64,000 bases of DNA from Nemophila menziesii (taxonomy: Eukaryota > Streptophyta > Magnoliopsida > Boraginales > Hydrophyllaceae): assembly GCA_029959085.1 (NCBI GenBank), contig JARWIR010000036.1, positions 992,001-1,056,000 on the forward strand. Direction: 5' to 3'. The translations under genes were made by a program, and so were the position numbers. This document shows, piece after piece, positions 1-12,806 of the stretch; the first letter of the stretch is position 1; each line of letters begins with the position of its first letter. The notes under the pieces were generated by a model, which was given only the letters and a program-made list of their open reading frames with translations, made no database searches and was not told the DNA's origin.

Positions 1-939
1 TTGTTAAAATAGCTTTACATTATATAACACATTCGTAAAACTTTGGTTTTATAATTAGAAGATTATAGCCTCTATGATATTAAAAATATATTATTATGTA
101 TATATAACTAGTTTTAGCATTTAAGGAAATAATGACCAAACTATAATGGTAAATACTAAAATTGGATGTAATACTCTTACATATATATAAGTAAACATAT
201 ACATGTAATACTTTTGATAATAGTTATATATAAGAATAACGAAAGTTGTTGATCATGCGTACCTATTCCATATTCCAGTACTACAAAGTTGTTTTGTACT
301 TTTTTTATAAAAATTACATAGTTATATACACTATGATTAAGATAAAAAAATTATTGAAACATTACAAATTTATACTCAATCCATACTTGTGTATACTATA
401 AGGCTATTTTTTGTTTTCTTAAAAAGATCTTGACCATTATTTAAATAATGGAATATCCGCGCTATATAATAAACACTAACGTTTTCACAAAAAAATCCAT
501 AGACTATAAATCAATTACTGATAAAGATTCTTAAAATAAACTATAAAGCACATAATTCCTACATAGAAGATGTATTCATAAACTCTAGATAACTTTGAAT
601 GTAATAAGAATTCTACTTACCTCAGTTGCGATATTATTAGCGTTTCTCTCTGAGTTCTCTTTATCCTCCATTGTCCTCTGAAAATGGGTCAGCGTAAAAA
701 ATAAGCAAAGTAACCAAGTTATTTGTTATAGTCTTTTTTTTGTTGGGTAACGATAATAAAAGTAAGAATGACAGATGCCCTTTATTGCTGAAATAATTGT
801 ATGGGGTTTTATTGGTTGGCCGACAGTAAACAAAAAGACTTAGCCGTTAAAAAAACAATCTTGGTGATCATATATACAATAGATTGAGTTTTATATGTTT
901 CATCCCCATTATATTTATTATATGTGATTTATGTTATCT

Positions 940-1250
940 CTAATTATAATATTTAAATGGAATTAGTCCCATCTCAATTTTACGATTGAATTTGTCTCAT
1001 CACCATTTTACAATTAAGATGGAATTTGTCTCATCATCAATTTAAGATCGAGATGTAATGTCTCATTTCCATTCTAATATTGAGAAGATACTCGTCTCAT
1101 CTCCGATCTTAAGTTTGAACGAAATTTGTCATATTTTTATTCTAAGATTGAGATGACATTCGTCCCCTCTCTGATTTGTTCCATCTCCATTATAAAATTG
1201 AGACGAAATTTGTACCTTCTCTGACGACTAGAGTATGGACTGCTTTTCTG
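940..1250. repeat. Minisatellite block 1, ~38-bp palindromic monomers
   Basis: Degenerate tandem monomers of about 36-40 bp built around GAGATG, a GAATTTGTCT-like spacer, CATCTC and a CATTCTAAGATT-like linker. Each monomer is a quasi-palindrome because GAGATG pairs with CATCTC. The block ends in a non-repeated tail (GACTAGAGTATGGACTGC, then TTGTACAATACTT). Equivalent blocks lie at about 6,800-7,080, 12,480-12,755, 23,325-23,610, 25,925-26,160, 29,290-29,580, 42,045-42,295 and 47,625-47,905. Confidence 0.8.
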
Positions 1251-1549
1251 TACAATACTTCGTTTTATTTGCAAGTTCACACACAAACATATATATATAT
1301 ATACACACACAAGAAAGAAAGTGTTATACAAATAACATCAAAGAAATATAGAATCGCTTATCTTGGAAAGAGGCAAATGAATCAGTTTTGATCATATTTA
1401 AGTAAGGATACCAATCACATAAATTCAGAAGAGTATTGATAAGCTAAAATAAATAGTTGATACTAGATCACCTACAAGAAGTCCCATGTAGCCAAAAAAA
1501 GACATGACCACCAAGGCGAGGGTTTTATGTATCGGAGGATAGAGGAGTA

Positions 1550-1803
1550 CTTCTTCCATTCCACTTAAATTGTTCACTTAATAAAAATAATGATCCAAAT
1601 ATATTGTCCACTTAAGAGTTCAAGACACTTTTTTCCTACTTATTCTACTATTACCCTTATTAAAATATTAAAATTTATATTTCCAATACACATAAGATAT
1701 CAAGATACTTTATTAAGGGTATATTTGTAATGGTGAATGCATTTATTATGTATCTTAATATATGTGAAAAGTTTAGTGGACAAATTTAATGGAACGGAGG
1801 GAG
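1550..1803. mobile_element. Stowaway-type MITE, 254 bp
   Basis: Inserted in unit 1 only; other units read straight through GAGGAGTACCAAACTT here. The right terminus, read inward, is CTCCCTCCGTTCCATT and the left is CTTCTTCCATTCCACTT, an imperfect terminal inverted repeat of the Stowaway (Tc1/mariner) type. The insertion is flanked by TA at 1548-1549 and 1804-1805, the TA target duplication expected for the family. It has no coding capacity. Confidence 0.85.
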
Positions 1804-1991
1804 TACCAAACTTGCCTGAGGACATATATGCCAAAGGAATAATGCTGCATATGCAACTTACATTTGACGGTAGTATCTTGCTATACATGAAGATTCATTT
1901 ACAGCAAGGGCCCCACAACGACCTAAGTTGTGCACTCACCTTGTCTAAAGTGCACACCCATGCCAGCCACATACTTGCACCCACAACATTT

Positions 1992-1999
1992 TATAAATA
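1992..1999 (+). promoter_or_regulatory. TATA-box-like motif conserved in the units
   Basis: TATAAATA stands in a less AT-biased segment and recurs in the other units (about 7,600, 13,290, 26,650, 30,036, 42,750 and 48,380). It sits about 120 bp before a tRNA-Met PBS-like motif, the spacing of a TATA box in a Copia-type LTR. No transcript start can be shown from sequence, and conservation may simply reflect array duplication. Confidence 0.35.
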
Positions 2000-2113
2000 C
2001 CCAATCTACTCCCGAATTGGGTACATTCTATATTTCTTTTAAAATTGATGTGGTTACTATATAGTCTATAAACCTCTGTAACTATTCGGGTCATAATAAT
2101 ACCTTATCATGAG

Positions 2114-2125
2114 TATCAGAGTGCC
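2114..2125 (+). other. tRNA-Met primer-binding-site-like motif
   Basis: TATCAGAGTGCC, preceded by TGAG, closely resembles the plant retrotransposon PBS TGGTATCAGAGC complementary to initiator tRNA-Met. It recurs in most units. The sequence just upstream ends in ATCA, compatible with an LTR end. No matching second LTR or pol sequence is visible in the unit, so this may be a relic of an old Copia-like LTR or chance. Confidence 0.3.
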
Positions 2126-2553
2126 ATCAGGTGTGCACCTCCCTTTCGACCTGACCTAGTGTCTAGATTCATGAAGTTGTGTCTACGTAGTGGGTGCCTC
2201 GACAATGATAAGGATGAGATTTGTAATGGTGATCTATAACAAGGCCTAGATCTGAACTTTGTGATATAAGAGTCAGGTGTATATTTGAGCCCAAAAAATG
2301 AGGAAGAGTGTTGTGATAAATGCGAAAAAAAGAGAGAATATAGCAAATAATGCCTGAAATTCGGTAAAATATTATCAACCATGGTAACTTAGTGAAAGAG
2401 TTTTTTCAAAAATGTTTTATCAATAATAATTTTTTGCAAATAATCACTTAATGATAAGTACGTGTTACAATTAATTTAAAATTTGGACAAGATATTATAA
2501 AACATGGGTTGGGCCAGAAAAATGTTTGGCCAGTATGTATTTTTATTTACTTA

Positions 2554-2680
2554 GAGCCCGTTTGGGATTTATTATTTTGGAGCTAAAAGCGCTTTTTGAT
2601 TAAAATTAAATTATTTGTAAAAAATATTAAAAAATATTTTAACATCTAAAATCACTTTAAGTGATTATTTTAAACGGGCA
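2554..2680. mobile_element. Short TIR MITE, 127 bp
   Basis: Present only in unit 1. The ends are GAGCCCGTTT and AAACGGGCA, an imperfect terminal inverted repeat. Flanking CTTA at 2550-2553 and 2681-2684 fits a 3-4 bp target duplication (TTA or CTTA). This suggests a PIF/Harbinger (Tourist) type, although GCCCGTTTGG-type ends also occur in hAT MITEs. It has no coding sequence. Confidence 0.65.
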
Positions 2681-3195
2681 CTTAAGTATGGGCAAATCTT
2701 AATTTCTTTGGGCTAAAATTTTACTTAACCCTATAAATTATATAGTTTATTGGAAGAAAACCCTAAGCCAACTTCATTTAGATATAACACCACACTAATA
2801 TCTCTTCCAGCATCCAACGACTACTCACAGCAGCAACCAAAAGCAATCATTGTCTCAATTTCATCTCTTAACCCACTTTTTTTGTATTATGTTTTTTTTA
2901 AATTCTTACCTCGGATCTCGGAGAAAAATGCATTTGTATTTTTTTTGTATTTGTATTTTTTTCAATTCCTAAACTTTTTTAATAACACATATTTTTTAGC
3001 AAAAAATCAATTTTAATAAATATTATATTTTTTCTTTTCATGTTTATTTTTACACTTTGAAAACTATTTAATATTATAAATAAGATTTAAATATGAAATT
3101 AAGTATTTTTATCAAGAAAAAAAAGTGTCAAATAAGCTTTAATAGAGCTTATGATTGTAATTTTGATGTTTGTTATTCCTTTGGTTTCCACTTAG

Positions 3196-3795
3196 GAGTT
3201 GGAGAGATCATCATGAAGAGAAAAAAAGAAAGACCAATGAAGGTACCAATAAAGAGTGTAGAATATCTGATAATAGGTAAAAACATAAACTCCTTATATG
3301 GTGGGCAATTTTGTGGTGAACTTATAGAGTAACTATCAATACAATTTTGTTTCTAGATCCTACCAGCATTATAGTTGATGAAATTATGGATAACAAACCA
3401 CTTTAAATGTGGTTTAAAGAGAAAATGCACGAGGGTACTACTACAAGTAAGCATTAAAGTTATAACTTGGTTAATACTTTCTCTTCCGTTTTTTCTTTTG
3501 GTTAATAATACTTTTTATTATATATCTCCCAACAAGGAAATATTTAAGAAGCGGGGAAGTGGCGGGGGCATAGAAGGTTAGTGAAGAACATGACATTCGG
3601 GGTAACCTTTGAATAAATGGATGTGTTTATAAAGATGCCACTGAAGCTTCATTTCATGCCTCTACTAAAGTACAAATAAATCGATTGTGAAGGCTTAGCT
3701 ATTGGGAGTATGGTGACTTTTGCAGTTGAATTTTCTATAACACTTGAATTAAAAAACGAAAAAAAAAAAGATGTTCAAGGAAAACGAGAAACATA
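3196..3795 (+). pseudogene. DUF724-family pseudogene, unit 1 copy
   Basis: Three exon-like pieces with usable splice signals: exon A 3196-3276 after TTAG and before GT, exon B 3357-3446, and exon C from about 3536 to the TAA at 3793-3795. Exon A encodes a basic AT-hook-like stretch (KRKKERPMKVPIK). Exon C matches the start of the DUF724 domain, whose plant consensus has W, F/LE, MPQxPHFxPL and an REG...GxMVTF block. This copy is heavily damaged: exon B carries the array-wide TAA after the residues PL, and exon C has stops after the F-E pair and after the Y-K pair. Known DUF724 proteins are plant nuclear-type proteins, often with Agenet/Tudor domains; only the C-terminal part is present here. 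Confidence 0.6.
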
Positions 3796-4199
3796 AATTC
3801 AAGTATAACATAAGGGTTGACCGGTTAATAGTTGTTCTAGTGGTTCGAAGTTTCTACAATTATCTCAAAGCTTACCCGATTCAAAGGTCTCTCCAATGTT
3901 ATAAGAAATACTATATATTATTTCTCTCATTATATAGTTTTATCAACATCTTTGGTCTATAATTCATGTAATAACTAGTACGTACATAATAATTTTAGAA
4001 AGAATTCTCACTTAAATTATTAAAAAACCTCCATTTCCCATTTAACTCAAACATTATTATCAATGTATGAGTTACCAACATACCCTTCTAACTATTAAAT
4101 AGTAACTATATTTATTAATTAATAAGACATTTCACCAATATTTTTACAATCAATTAATAGTAACTATATTAATTAATTAAAAAAATAAAAACAAATATA

Positions 4200-4670
4200 A
4201 TTTTTTTTTTACCAACGATGGTTTTGAGGGAATTTTTTAAATTTTTTCTTTTCCTAAAAGGGGTACTGGACAATTTTTTTTATCCAAAGGGAGATTTTTT
4301 TCTCGGTTTTTCCTTTTCGAAAGAGGGGTTCTAGATGAAGAAATGTTTATATTAGCAATTTTTACTTTTTTCGAATGGGATGATTATTTTTTTTTGATTT
4401 GTTTCTCTTAAGACGCTTAATTTTTCTTTTCAAAGTTTTACCTTTCCAGCAGGAAAGGGACAAATTTTATAATTTTTTTTCAATTATGGATGTATTTTTT
4501 TATTTTAAGATTTTTATCTTTTCCAGCCAGGATTGTGGGAAAAATACTTTTTTATTATTTTTTTCTTTTCCAGCGAGAAACGGGGGACTTTATTTTATTT
4601 TATTTTCAGATTATTTTTTCTATAAAGGGATGAGGGGGCTAAGGCAAGTTTTATCGTTTTTTTAGTAGGG
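4200..4670. repeat. T-rich low-complexity tract
   Basis: Long T runs separated by short G-rich pieces (TTTTCTTTTCCA, GAGGGG, AGGGATGAGGGGG). The tract recurs in other units at the same position (about 9,900-10,340, 28,900-29,150, 32,290-32,740, 34,010-34,460, 39,450-39,900 and 45,090-45,560). The Phe-rich open frames here are composition artefacts. No gene seen. Confidence 0.7.
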
Positions 4671-4689
4671 ATTAGGGGTAAAAAAATTA

Positions 4690-5390
4690 AATTTTATCCC
4701 ATCTAAATTATAAGATTGAGATGAGATTTGTGTCATCTCTATTCAAAGATTGAGATGAGATTTTTATGTCACTCCTACTGAAATGAGATTTGTCCCATTA
4801 AAATTTTTGAGAATCCAATAATAGGAAGATAAGTGTTTTTTTATAAATTATTAATAATTTAATATGATAGTTTTCATGTATAATTTTTTTAAATATGATA
4901 CATAAATTTGAGATTTAATCCACAATAATAAGAAATAAAAGTATCTTTGTAAATTGTGCATGTGAGATTTGTCCTACAAAAATTGAGATGGAATTTTTTA
5001 ACTCTATGCTAAGTTTGAGATAAGATTTGTCTCGTCTCTAATTTTAAAACTGAGAAAGAGTTTGTCCAATCTTCTTTCTACGATTGAGATGGAATTTGTT
5101 TCATCTTCAAGTTTAAATAGAGATGGAGTTTATCTTATCTCCATTCTAAGATTGAGATGAAATTTGTCACGTATCTAATTTAAAACTATGATGGAATATG
5201 TTCCATTTTTATTCTAATACCAAGATGACATTTGTCTCGTCTTCAATCTTAAGTTTGAGATAAGATTTATCTCATTTCAGTTTTAAGAATAAGATTGGAC
5301 CTATCCCCTCTCTTATTTGTCTCATTTCTATTAAAAATTGCAATTGGATTTGTCCCTTCTCTAAAGACTAGAGTTTGGAGTGCTTTCTCG
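4690..5390. repeat. Minisatellite block 2, same monomer family as block 1
   Basis: A longer and more degenerate run of the GAGATG...CATCTC monomers, interrupted near 4,820-4,960 by a unique AT-rich piece. It ends in AAGACTAGAGTTTGGAGTGC and TACAATACATAG, recognisably the same terminal tail as block 1, so the two blocks share an origin. Equivalents lie at about 10,370-11,060, 23,810-24,500, 34,490-35,190, 39,920-40,615 and 45,580-46,275, with a truncated one at about 32,755-32,840. Confidence 0.75.
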
Positions 5391-7118
5391 TACAATACAT
5401 AGTTTAAATGAAATATGTTGGTGTATATCCAGACAATAGATCAATGAAAGAACTCACTCTCAGGTAGCAATCCAGAGAAACATATTAAAATGAAATTGAA
5501 GGATTCCATGTTGCTGTGAAATAAAAAAAGGAAATACCCTTAACAGTTGAAGTATTTGATTTACATAATTCAAAAGTATCTCGAAACTATGTGTTATATT
5601 ATGTGCACCACAGATTACTTTTATAACATCAGTTTGATAATAGTTTTCAAACTTTATGACTTCATAACCAATCCCATTGCTGACTCATCATTACTTTGCA
5701 AATGAATTTATATTCAGTATATACTCTATTGAATTTGATGATATGTATATTGTTAAATTTCCTGTGTCAATTATTGTTGATTCACTCGAAACGTATATGT
5801 ATAATTCAACAAAGAATGATTAATTTACAGTTATTAAAATCTAGATCTCACAAATATATCTTATTAAAATAGTTTTAAATTATATAACACATTCATAAAA
5901 CTTTCGTTTTATGAATAGAAGATTATAGCATCTATGATATTAAAAATATATTATTATGTACATATAACTGGTTTTGGCATTGAAGGAAATAATAACCAAA
6001 CAATAATGATCAAATACTAAAAATGGATGTAATATTCTTACATGTATATAATTAAACATATACTTGTAATACTTTTAATAATAGCTATATATAAGGATAA
6101 CAAAGTTGTTGATCAAGCGTACCTATTCCATATTCCAGTATTACAAAGTCGTTTTGTACTTTTCTTTAACAAAATTCACATAGTTATATATACTAATAAA
6201 GTGATTAAAATAAAGAAAATTATGGAAACATTAAACATTTATACTCAATCCATACTTTTGTATACTATAAGGCTATTTTCTTTGTTTTCTTTTAAAGATC
6301 TTGACCATAATTTAAATAATAGAATATCCACGCTATAGTATAAGCAAAACTAACGTTTTCAGAAAAAAAATTCATAGACTCTAAATCAATTATAGATAAA
6401 GATTATTAAAATAAACTATAAATCACTTAATTTCTACACAGAAGTTGTATTCATAAACTCTAGATAAAGTTGAATGTAATACATATTCTACTTACCTCAG
6501 ATGCGATATTATTAGCTCTTCTCTTTGAGTTCTCTTAATCCTCCATGGTCTTCTGAAAATGGGCCAGCGTAAAAAAAAAAAGCAAAGTGACCAAGGTTAT
6601 TTGTTATAGTCTTTTTGTTTTGGTTGGGTAACGATAATAAAATTAACAATGACATATGTCTTTAATTGTATGAGTTTTTTATGGGTTGGGGGACATTAAA
6701 CCAAAAGGCTTAGTTGTTAAAAAACAATCTTATTTATCGTATATACAATAGATGGGGTCATATTTGTGTCACCCCCATTATATTATTGATATGTGATTTG
6801 TGTTATCCCTAATTATAAGATTGAGATTGAATTAGTCTCATCTCCATTATACGATTGAGATGGAATTTGTCTCATCATCAATTTTAGATCGAGATATAAT
6901 TTGTCTCATCTCCATTTTAAGATTGAGAACATATTTGTTTCATCTCTGGTCTTAAGTTTGAATGAAATTTGTCATATTTTTATTCTAAGATTGAGATGAC
7001 ATTCGTCCCCTCTCTGGTTTGTCCCGTCTCCATTATAAAATTGAGATGAAATTAGTACCTTCTCCGAGGATTAGAGTACGAACTGCTTTTTTGTATAATA
7101 CTTAGTTTTCTTTGAAGG

Positions 7119-7121
<3 letters not shown>

Positions 7122-7174
<53 letters not shown>
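7122..7174. repeat. (TA)n microsatellite, ~53 bp
   Basis: A pure AT dinucleotide run followed by a short CA run, directly after minisatellite block 1 of unit 2. The homologous site in unit 1 is far shorter, so the tract expanded after the units split. Confidence 0.95.
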
Positions 7175-7182
<8 letters not shown>

Positions 7183-8904
7183 AACAAGAAAGAAAATGTT
7201 ATACAACTGACATCAAAGAAATAAAGAATTACTTATCTTGGTAATCCACATAAGAGGCAAATGATTCTGTTTTGATCATATCCAAGTAAGGGATACAAAT
7301 CACACAAATTTAGAAGAGTATTGATAAGCTAAAATAAATAGTCGATACTTGATCAACCACGAGAAGTCCCACGTAGCAAAAATAATTCATGACCACCAAG
7401 TCGAGGGTAATATGTATTTGACGAGGATAGAGGATTACCAAACTTACCTGAGGACATATATACCAAAGAAATAATGTTTCACATGCAACTAACATATGAG
7501 AGTAGCGTCTTGCTACACATGAAGAATCATTTACGGCAGTTGTGAACTAACCTTGTCTAAAGTGCACACCCAGCCACATGCGTGCACCCATACCATTTTA
7601 TAAATACCATATCTACTCCCGAATAGGCTACATTCTCTTTATTTTATAATTGATGTGGTTACTATTTAGTATACAAACCTCTGTAACTCCTCGGGTCATA
7701 AGTATACCTTAGCATGAGTATCAGAGTGCCAGTGCACCTCCCTTTGGACCTGACCTAATGTTTAGATTCAGGATGTTGTATGTATGTAGTGGGTGTCTCG
7801 ACAATGATAAGGAAGCACTTTGTAAAGGTGATCAATAACCAGGCCTAGATCTGAACTTTTTGATATATGATTCGGGTGTATATTTGAGCCTGAAAAATAG
7901 GAAAGAGTGTTGGGATAAATGTAAAAAAGAAAGAGAATATAGCAAATAATGCCCGAAATTGGACAAAAAATATTATCAACAATGGTAACCTAGTGAAAGA
8001 GTTGGGTATAAAGGGAATGATATAGAATATGTGACAATGATACCAAGACGTAAGATTAGACACGTTATTAACTTATAATGACAAAATAAAAGAAAATCAA
8101 TGTTAATAAAGTGCGCGGCCGTCGAGATACAACGACTGTCATGACTTATATTTCGGAAATATTTTATCAATAATAATTTTTTGCAAATAATCACTTAATG
8201 AATAAGGACAAATTACAATTAATTTAAATTTTGGAGAAGATGTTATAAAATTTTTGTTGGGTGATAAAAATGTTTCCCTAGTATGGTTCTTTTATTTATG
8301 TATGGGCTAACCTTAACTCATTGGGCTAATATTTTACTTTACCCTATAAATTACTTAGTTTATTTGAATCAAATCCTAAACCAATTTCATTTAGATATAT
8401 CATCACACTAATATCTCTTCAAACATAAAAAGACTATTCACAGGCGCCAACCACAAGCAATCATTATCTTAGTTTCATCTCTTAACCGGTTTTTTATTAT
8501 ATTTCTTAAGCAGAGAAATCGTGGCAGTCTAGATCTCAGATCTCCGTGAAAAGTGCCTTTTTTTAATTTCTTACCTCAGATCTTCTTAAAAAAAACACTA
8601 TTTTATTTATTATCTTAGATCGTTGGCCATGATATTTCAATTAAACTTTCAACAACAGAGGTATTTTTTCAATTCGTAATTTTTAATTAATAACACATTT
8701 TTTTTAGCAGAAACTCAATTTTAATAAATACTACATATTTTTTATTTCATGTTTATTTTTGCAATTTGAAAACTATTTAGAATTAGAAATAAGATTAAAA
8801 TAGGAAATAAATTATTTTTATCAAGAAAAAATAGTGTCAAATAAGCTTTAATATAGCTTATGATTGTAATTTTGATGTTTGTGATTCATTTTGTTTCCAC
8901 TTAG

Positions 8905-9479
8905 GAGGTGGAGAGATCATCCTGAAGAGAAAAAGAGAAAGGCCAATGAAGGTACTAATAAAGTGTCTAGAATATCTGATAATAGGTAAAAACATAAACT
9001 CCTCATATAGTGGACATTCTTATGGTGGATTTAAAGATTAACTATCAATACAATTTTGTTTGTAGATCCTACCGACATTAGAGCAAATGAAATGATGGAT
9101 AACGAAACACTTTAAATGTGGTTTAAAGAGAAAATGCACGAGGGTACTACTACAAGTAAGCATTAATGCTATGAGTTGGTTAATACTTTTTCCTCCGTTT
9201 TTTTTTTAATAATACTTTTTATTATATTTCTCCCAGCAAGTAAATAGGTGGGGGCATAGAAGGTTTGTTAAGAACATGGCACTGTGGGCAAACTTTGAAG
9301 AAATGGATGTGTTTAAAAAGATGTCACATAAACCTCATTTCATGCCTCTGTTAAAGGACAAAGAAATCGATCGTGAAGGCTTAGCTATTAGGAGTATGGT
9401 GACTTTTGCAGTTTAAATTTATATAACACTTGAATTAACCAAGGAAAAAAAAGATGTTCAAGGAGAATGAGAAACATAA
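8905..9479 (+). pseudogene. DUF724-family pseudogene, unit 2 copy
   Basis: Exon A 8905-8985, exon B 9066-9155 and exon C 9241-9479. Exon A keeps the KRKRERP basic motif. Exon C is open from the RWGHRRFVKNMALW segment through the PHFMPL motif and the SMVTF block, then stops at GTT-TAA, where the unit 6 copy reads CAA. The shared TAA in exon B is present. M-S-H replaces M-P-Q before KPHF. The remaining C-terminal half of a DUF724 domain is absent. Confidence 0.6.
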
Positions 9480-12400
9480 ATTCAAGTATAACATAAGGGT
9501 TGGCCGGTTAATAGTTGTTTTAGTGGTTCGAAGTTTCTACGATTATCTCAAAGCTTACCAGATTTAAAGGCCTCTCCAACGTAATAAGAAATATTATATA
9601 TATTATTTCTCTCATTATATAGTTTTGTCAATATCTTTGGTTTATAATTCATTTAACAACCAGTAGGTACATAATATTTTTAGAGACAATTCTCACTTAA
9701 ATTATTAAAAAACATCAATTTCCCATTTAAATCAAACATTATTATAAATGTAAAAGTTACCAACATACCCTTCTAACTATTAAATAGTAACTATATTTAT
9801 TAATTAACAAGACAAGTTCACCGATATTTTCTACAATCAATTAATAGTAACTATATTAGTTAATTAAAAAAACAAAAGCAAGTATAAAATATATTTTTAC
9901 CAACGAAGGTTTTGAGGGAATTTTTAAATTTTTTTCTTTTCCAAACAGCGGTACTAGACAAATTTTTTTATTCCAGCAGCTGTGGAAATTTATTTCTCGG
10001 TTTTTCTTTTTCGAAAGAGGGGTCCTAGATGAGGGAATTTTTATATTAGCAATTTTTATTTTTTTCGAATGCGATATTTATTTATTTGACTTGTTTGTCT
10101 TAAGGAGGCAGGATTTTCGTTTCGACGTGGACAAATTTTATAATTTTTTTTCAAGTACTGATGTAATTTTTTTTATTTTTAGATTTTTGATTTTTTTCGG
10201 GGGCCAGTCGGAAAAATATATTTTATAATTTATTTATTTTCAAACAAGAAGTGGGGGACTTTATTTTTTTTAGATTATTTTTTCTTTTAAGGGATGAGAG
10301 GGGCTAGGGCAACTTTTATCATTATTTCTTTTTTAGTAGGGGTTGGGGTAAAAAAAAATTATCCTATCTACATTTTATGATTGGGATGATATTTGTGCCA
10401 TCTCTATTCAAAGATTGAGATGAGATTTTCATGTCAGTCCTGCTGAGATGGTATTTGTCCCATTAGAATTTTCGAGAATCCAATAATAGGAAGATAAGCG
10501 CTTTTTGATAAATTATTAATAATTTAATATGATAGTTTTCATCTATAATTTTTTTAAATATGATACATAAATTTGAGATTTAATCCACAATTAATAAAAA
10601 ATAGAAGTATCTTTGTAAATTGTGCATGTGATAAGATTTGTCCTACAAAAAATGGAGATGAAATTTTTCAACTCTATGTTAAGTTTGAGATAAGATTTGT
10701 CTCGTCTTTAATATTAAAACTGAGAAAGATTTTGTCCCATCTTCTTTCTACGATTGAGATAGGATCGTTCTCATTTTTAAGTTTAGATTCAGATGAAATT
10801 TATCTTATCTCCATTCTATGATTGGGATGAAATTTGTCACTTATCTAATTTAAAACTATGATGTAATATGTTCCATTTTTATTCTTATACCAAGATGAGA
10901 TTTGTCTCGTCTTCAATCTTAAGTCTAAGATAAAATTATCTCATTTCCATTTTAAGATTGAGATTTGACCTATCCCCTCTCTTATTTGTCTCATTTCTAT
11001 TATAAATAGCGATTAGGTTTGTCACTTCTCTAAACACTAGAATTTGGAGTGCTTTTTGTACAATATATAGTTTAAATGAAATATTTGGGTGTATATATGG
11101 AAGGCAGACAATAGATCAATGAAAGAACTCACTCTCAGGTAGAAACTAATGAAACTTATTAAAATGAAATTGAAAGATTCCATGTTGTTGTGAAATAAAA
11201 CAAAATTAAGGAAATACCCTTAACAGTTGAAGTCTTTGATTTACATGATTCAAAAGTATCTCGAAATAATGCATATATTATGTGTACCACAGATTACTTT
11301 TATAACATCAGTTTGAAAATAGCTTTCAAACTTTCTGACTTCATAAACTAATCCCATTGCTGACTCATCATTTCTCTGCATATGAATTTATATTAAGTAT
11401 ATACTCTATTGAATTTGATAATATGTATATTGCTAACTTTTCAGTGTCAATCGTTGTTGATTCACGTAAAAATGATATGTATAATTCAACAAAGAATAAT
11501 TAATTTACAGTTATTAAAATTTAGATCTCACAAACATATCTTATTAAAATAGCTTTACATTATATAACACGTTTGTAAAACTTTGGTTTTATGAATAGAA
11601 GATTATAACATCTACGATATTAAAAATATATTATTATGGATATATAACTAGTTTTGGAATTTAAGGAGATAATAACCAAACAATAATGATCAGATACTAA
11701 AAATAGATGTAATATTCTTACATGTATATAAGTAAACATATACATGTAATACTTTTATTAATAGTTATATATAAGAATAACGAAAGTTGTTGATCATGCG
11801 TACCTATTCCATATATTCCAGTACTACAAAGTCATTTTGTACTTTTCTTAAAAGAATCATATAGTTATATATACTAATAAAGTGATTAAAATAAAGAAAA
11901 TTATGGAAACATTAAACATTTATACTCAGTCCATACCTTTTCATAATATAAGGCTATTTTCTCCGTTTTCTTTAAAAATATCTTAACCATTATTTAAATA
12001 ATAGAATATCCGTGCTATAGTATAAGCAAAACTAACGTTTTTAAAAAAAAATTCATAGACTCTTAATGAATTATAGATAAAGATTATTAAAATAAACTAT
12101 AAATCACTTAATTTCTACACAGAAGTTGTATTCATAAACTCTAGATAACTTTGATGTAATGAATATTCTACTTACCTAAGTTGCGATATTATTAGCTCTT
12201 CACTTTGAGTTCTCTTTAACCTACATAGTCTTCTGAAAACGGGTCGTAAAAAATAAGCAAAGTGAACAAGGTTATTTGTTATAGTCTTTTTTTTTTGGTT
12301 GGGTAACGATAATAAAATTATCAATGACAGATGCCTTTAATTGCTGAAATAATGTTATGAGTCTTTATGGGTTGGGGACAGTAAACCAAAAGGCTTAGCC

Positions 12401-12803
12401 GTTAAAAACAATCTTATTGATCATATATACAATAGATGGAGTCATATTTGTGTCATCCCTATTATATTACGGATATGTGATTTGTGTTATCTATAATTAT
12501 AAAATTGAGATTGAATTAGTCTCATCTCCATTTTACGATTGAGATGGAATTTATCTCGTCATCAATTTTAGATCGAGATATCATTTGTCCCATCTCCATT
12601 CTAAGACTAAGAAGAGATTTGTTTCATCTCTGATCTTATGTTTGAATGAAATTTGTCGTATTTTTATTCTAAGATTGAGATGACATTCGTCCCTTCTCTG
12701 ATTTAACCTCATCTCTATTATAAAATTGAGATGAATTTTGTACCTTCTCCGAGGACTAGAGTATGGACTACTTTTTTGTACAATACTTAGTTTTATTTGA
12801 AAG

Positions 12804-12806
<3 letters not shown>

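Larger units (their letters stand above)
1..5860 (+). repeat. Macrosatellite unit 1 (essentially full length)
   Basis: First visible copy of the 5.6-5.9 kb tandem unit. It opens with the same AT-rich leader as positions 5861, 11541, 24979 and 41100 and ends with a conserved tail at about 5,450-5,860. In order it holds a leader with no recognisable gene (1-880), minisatellite block 1, a short TA/CA tract (about 1,288-1,310), a segment with a TATA-like box, the DUF724 pseudogene, a T-rich tract and minisatellite block 2. It is longer than unit 2 because two MITEs have inserted. The window begins at the unit boundary, so the array continues to the left. Confidence 0.9.
5861..11540 (+). repeat. 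Macrosatellite unit 2 (full length, no MITEs)
   Basis: A 5,680-bp copy and the best reference for the ancestral unit, because it lacks the two MITEs of unit 1 and shows no large deletion. The order is leader, block 1 (about 6,800-7,080), TA tract, TATA-like segment, DUF724 exons, T-rich tract, block 2 (about 10,370-11,060) and tail. It differs from unit 1 by scattered substitutions and small indels throughout. Confidence 0.9.

Noticed and set aside
940..1250. CRISPR-like array of regularly spaced palindromic repeats
   Set aside because: Monomers are contiguous without unique spacers and the context is plant nuclear DNA.
4399..4665. Phe-rich frames in the T-rich tract of several units
   Set aside because: Produced by T runs; positions and frames differ between units.
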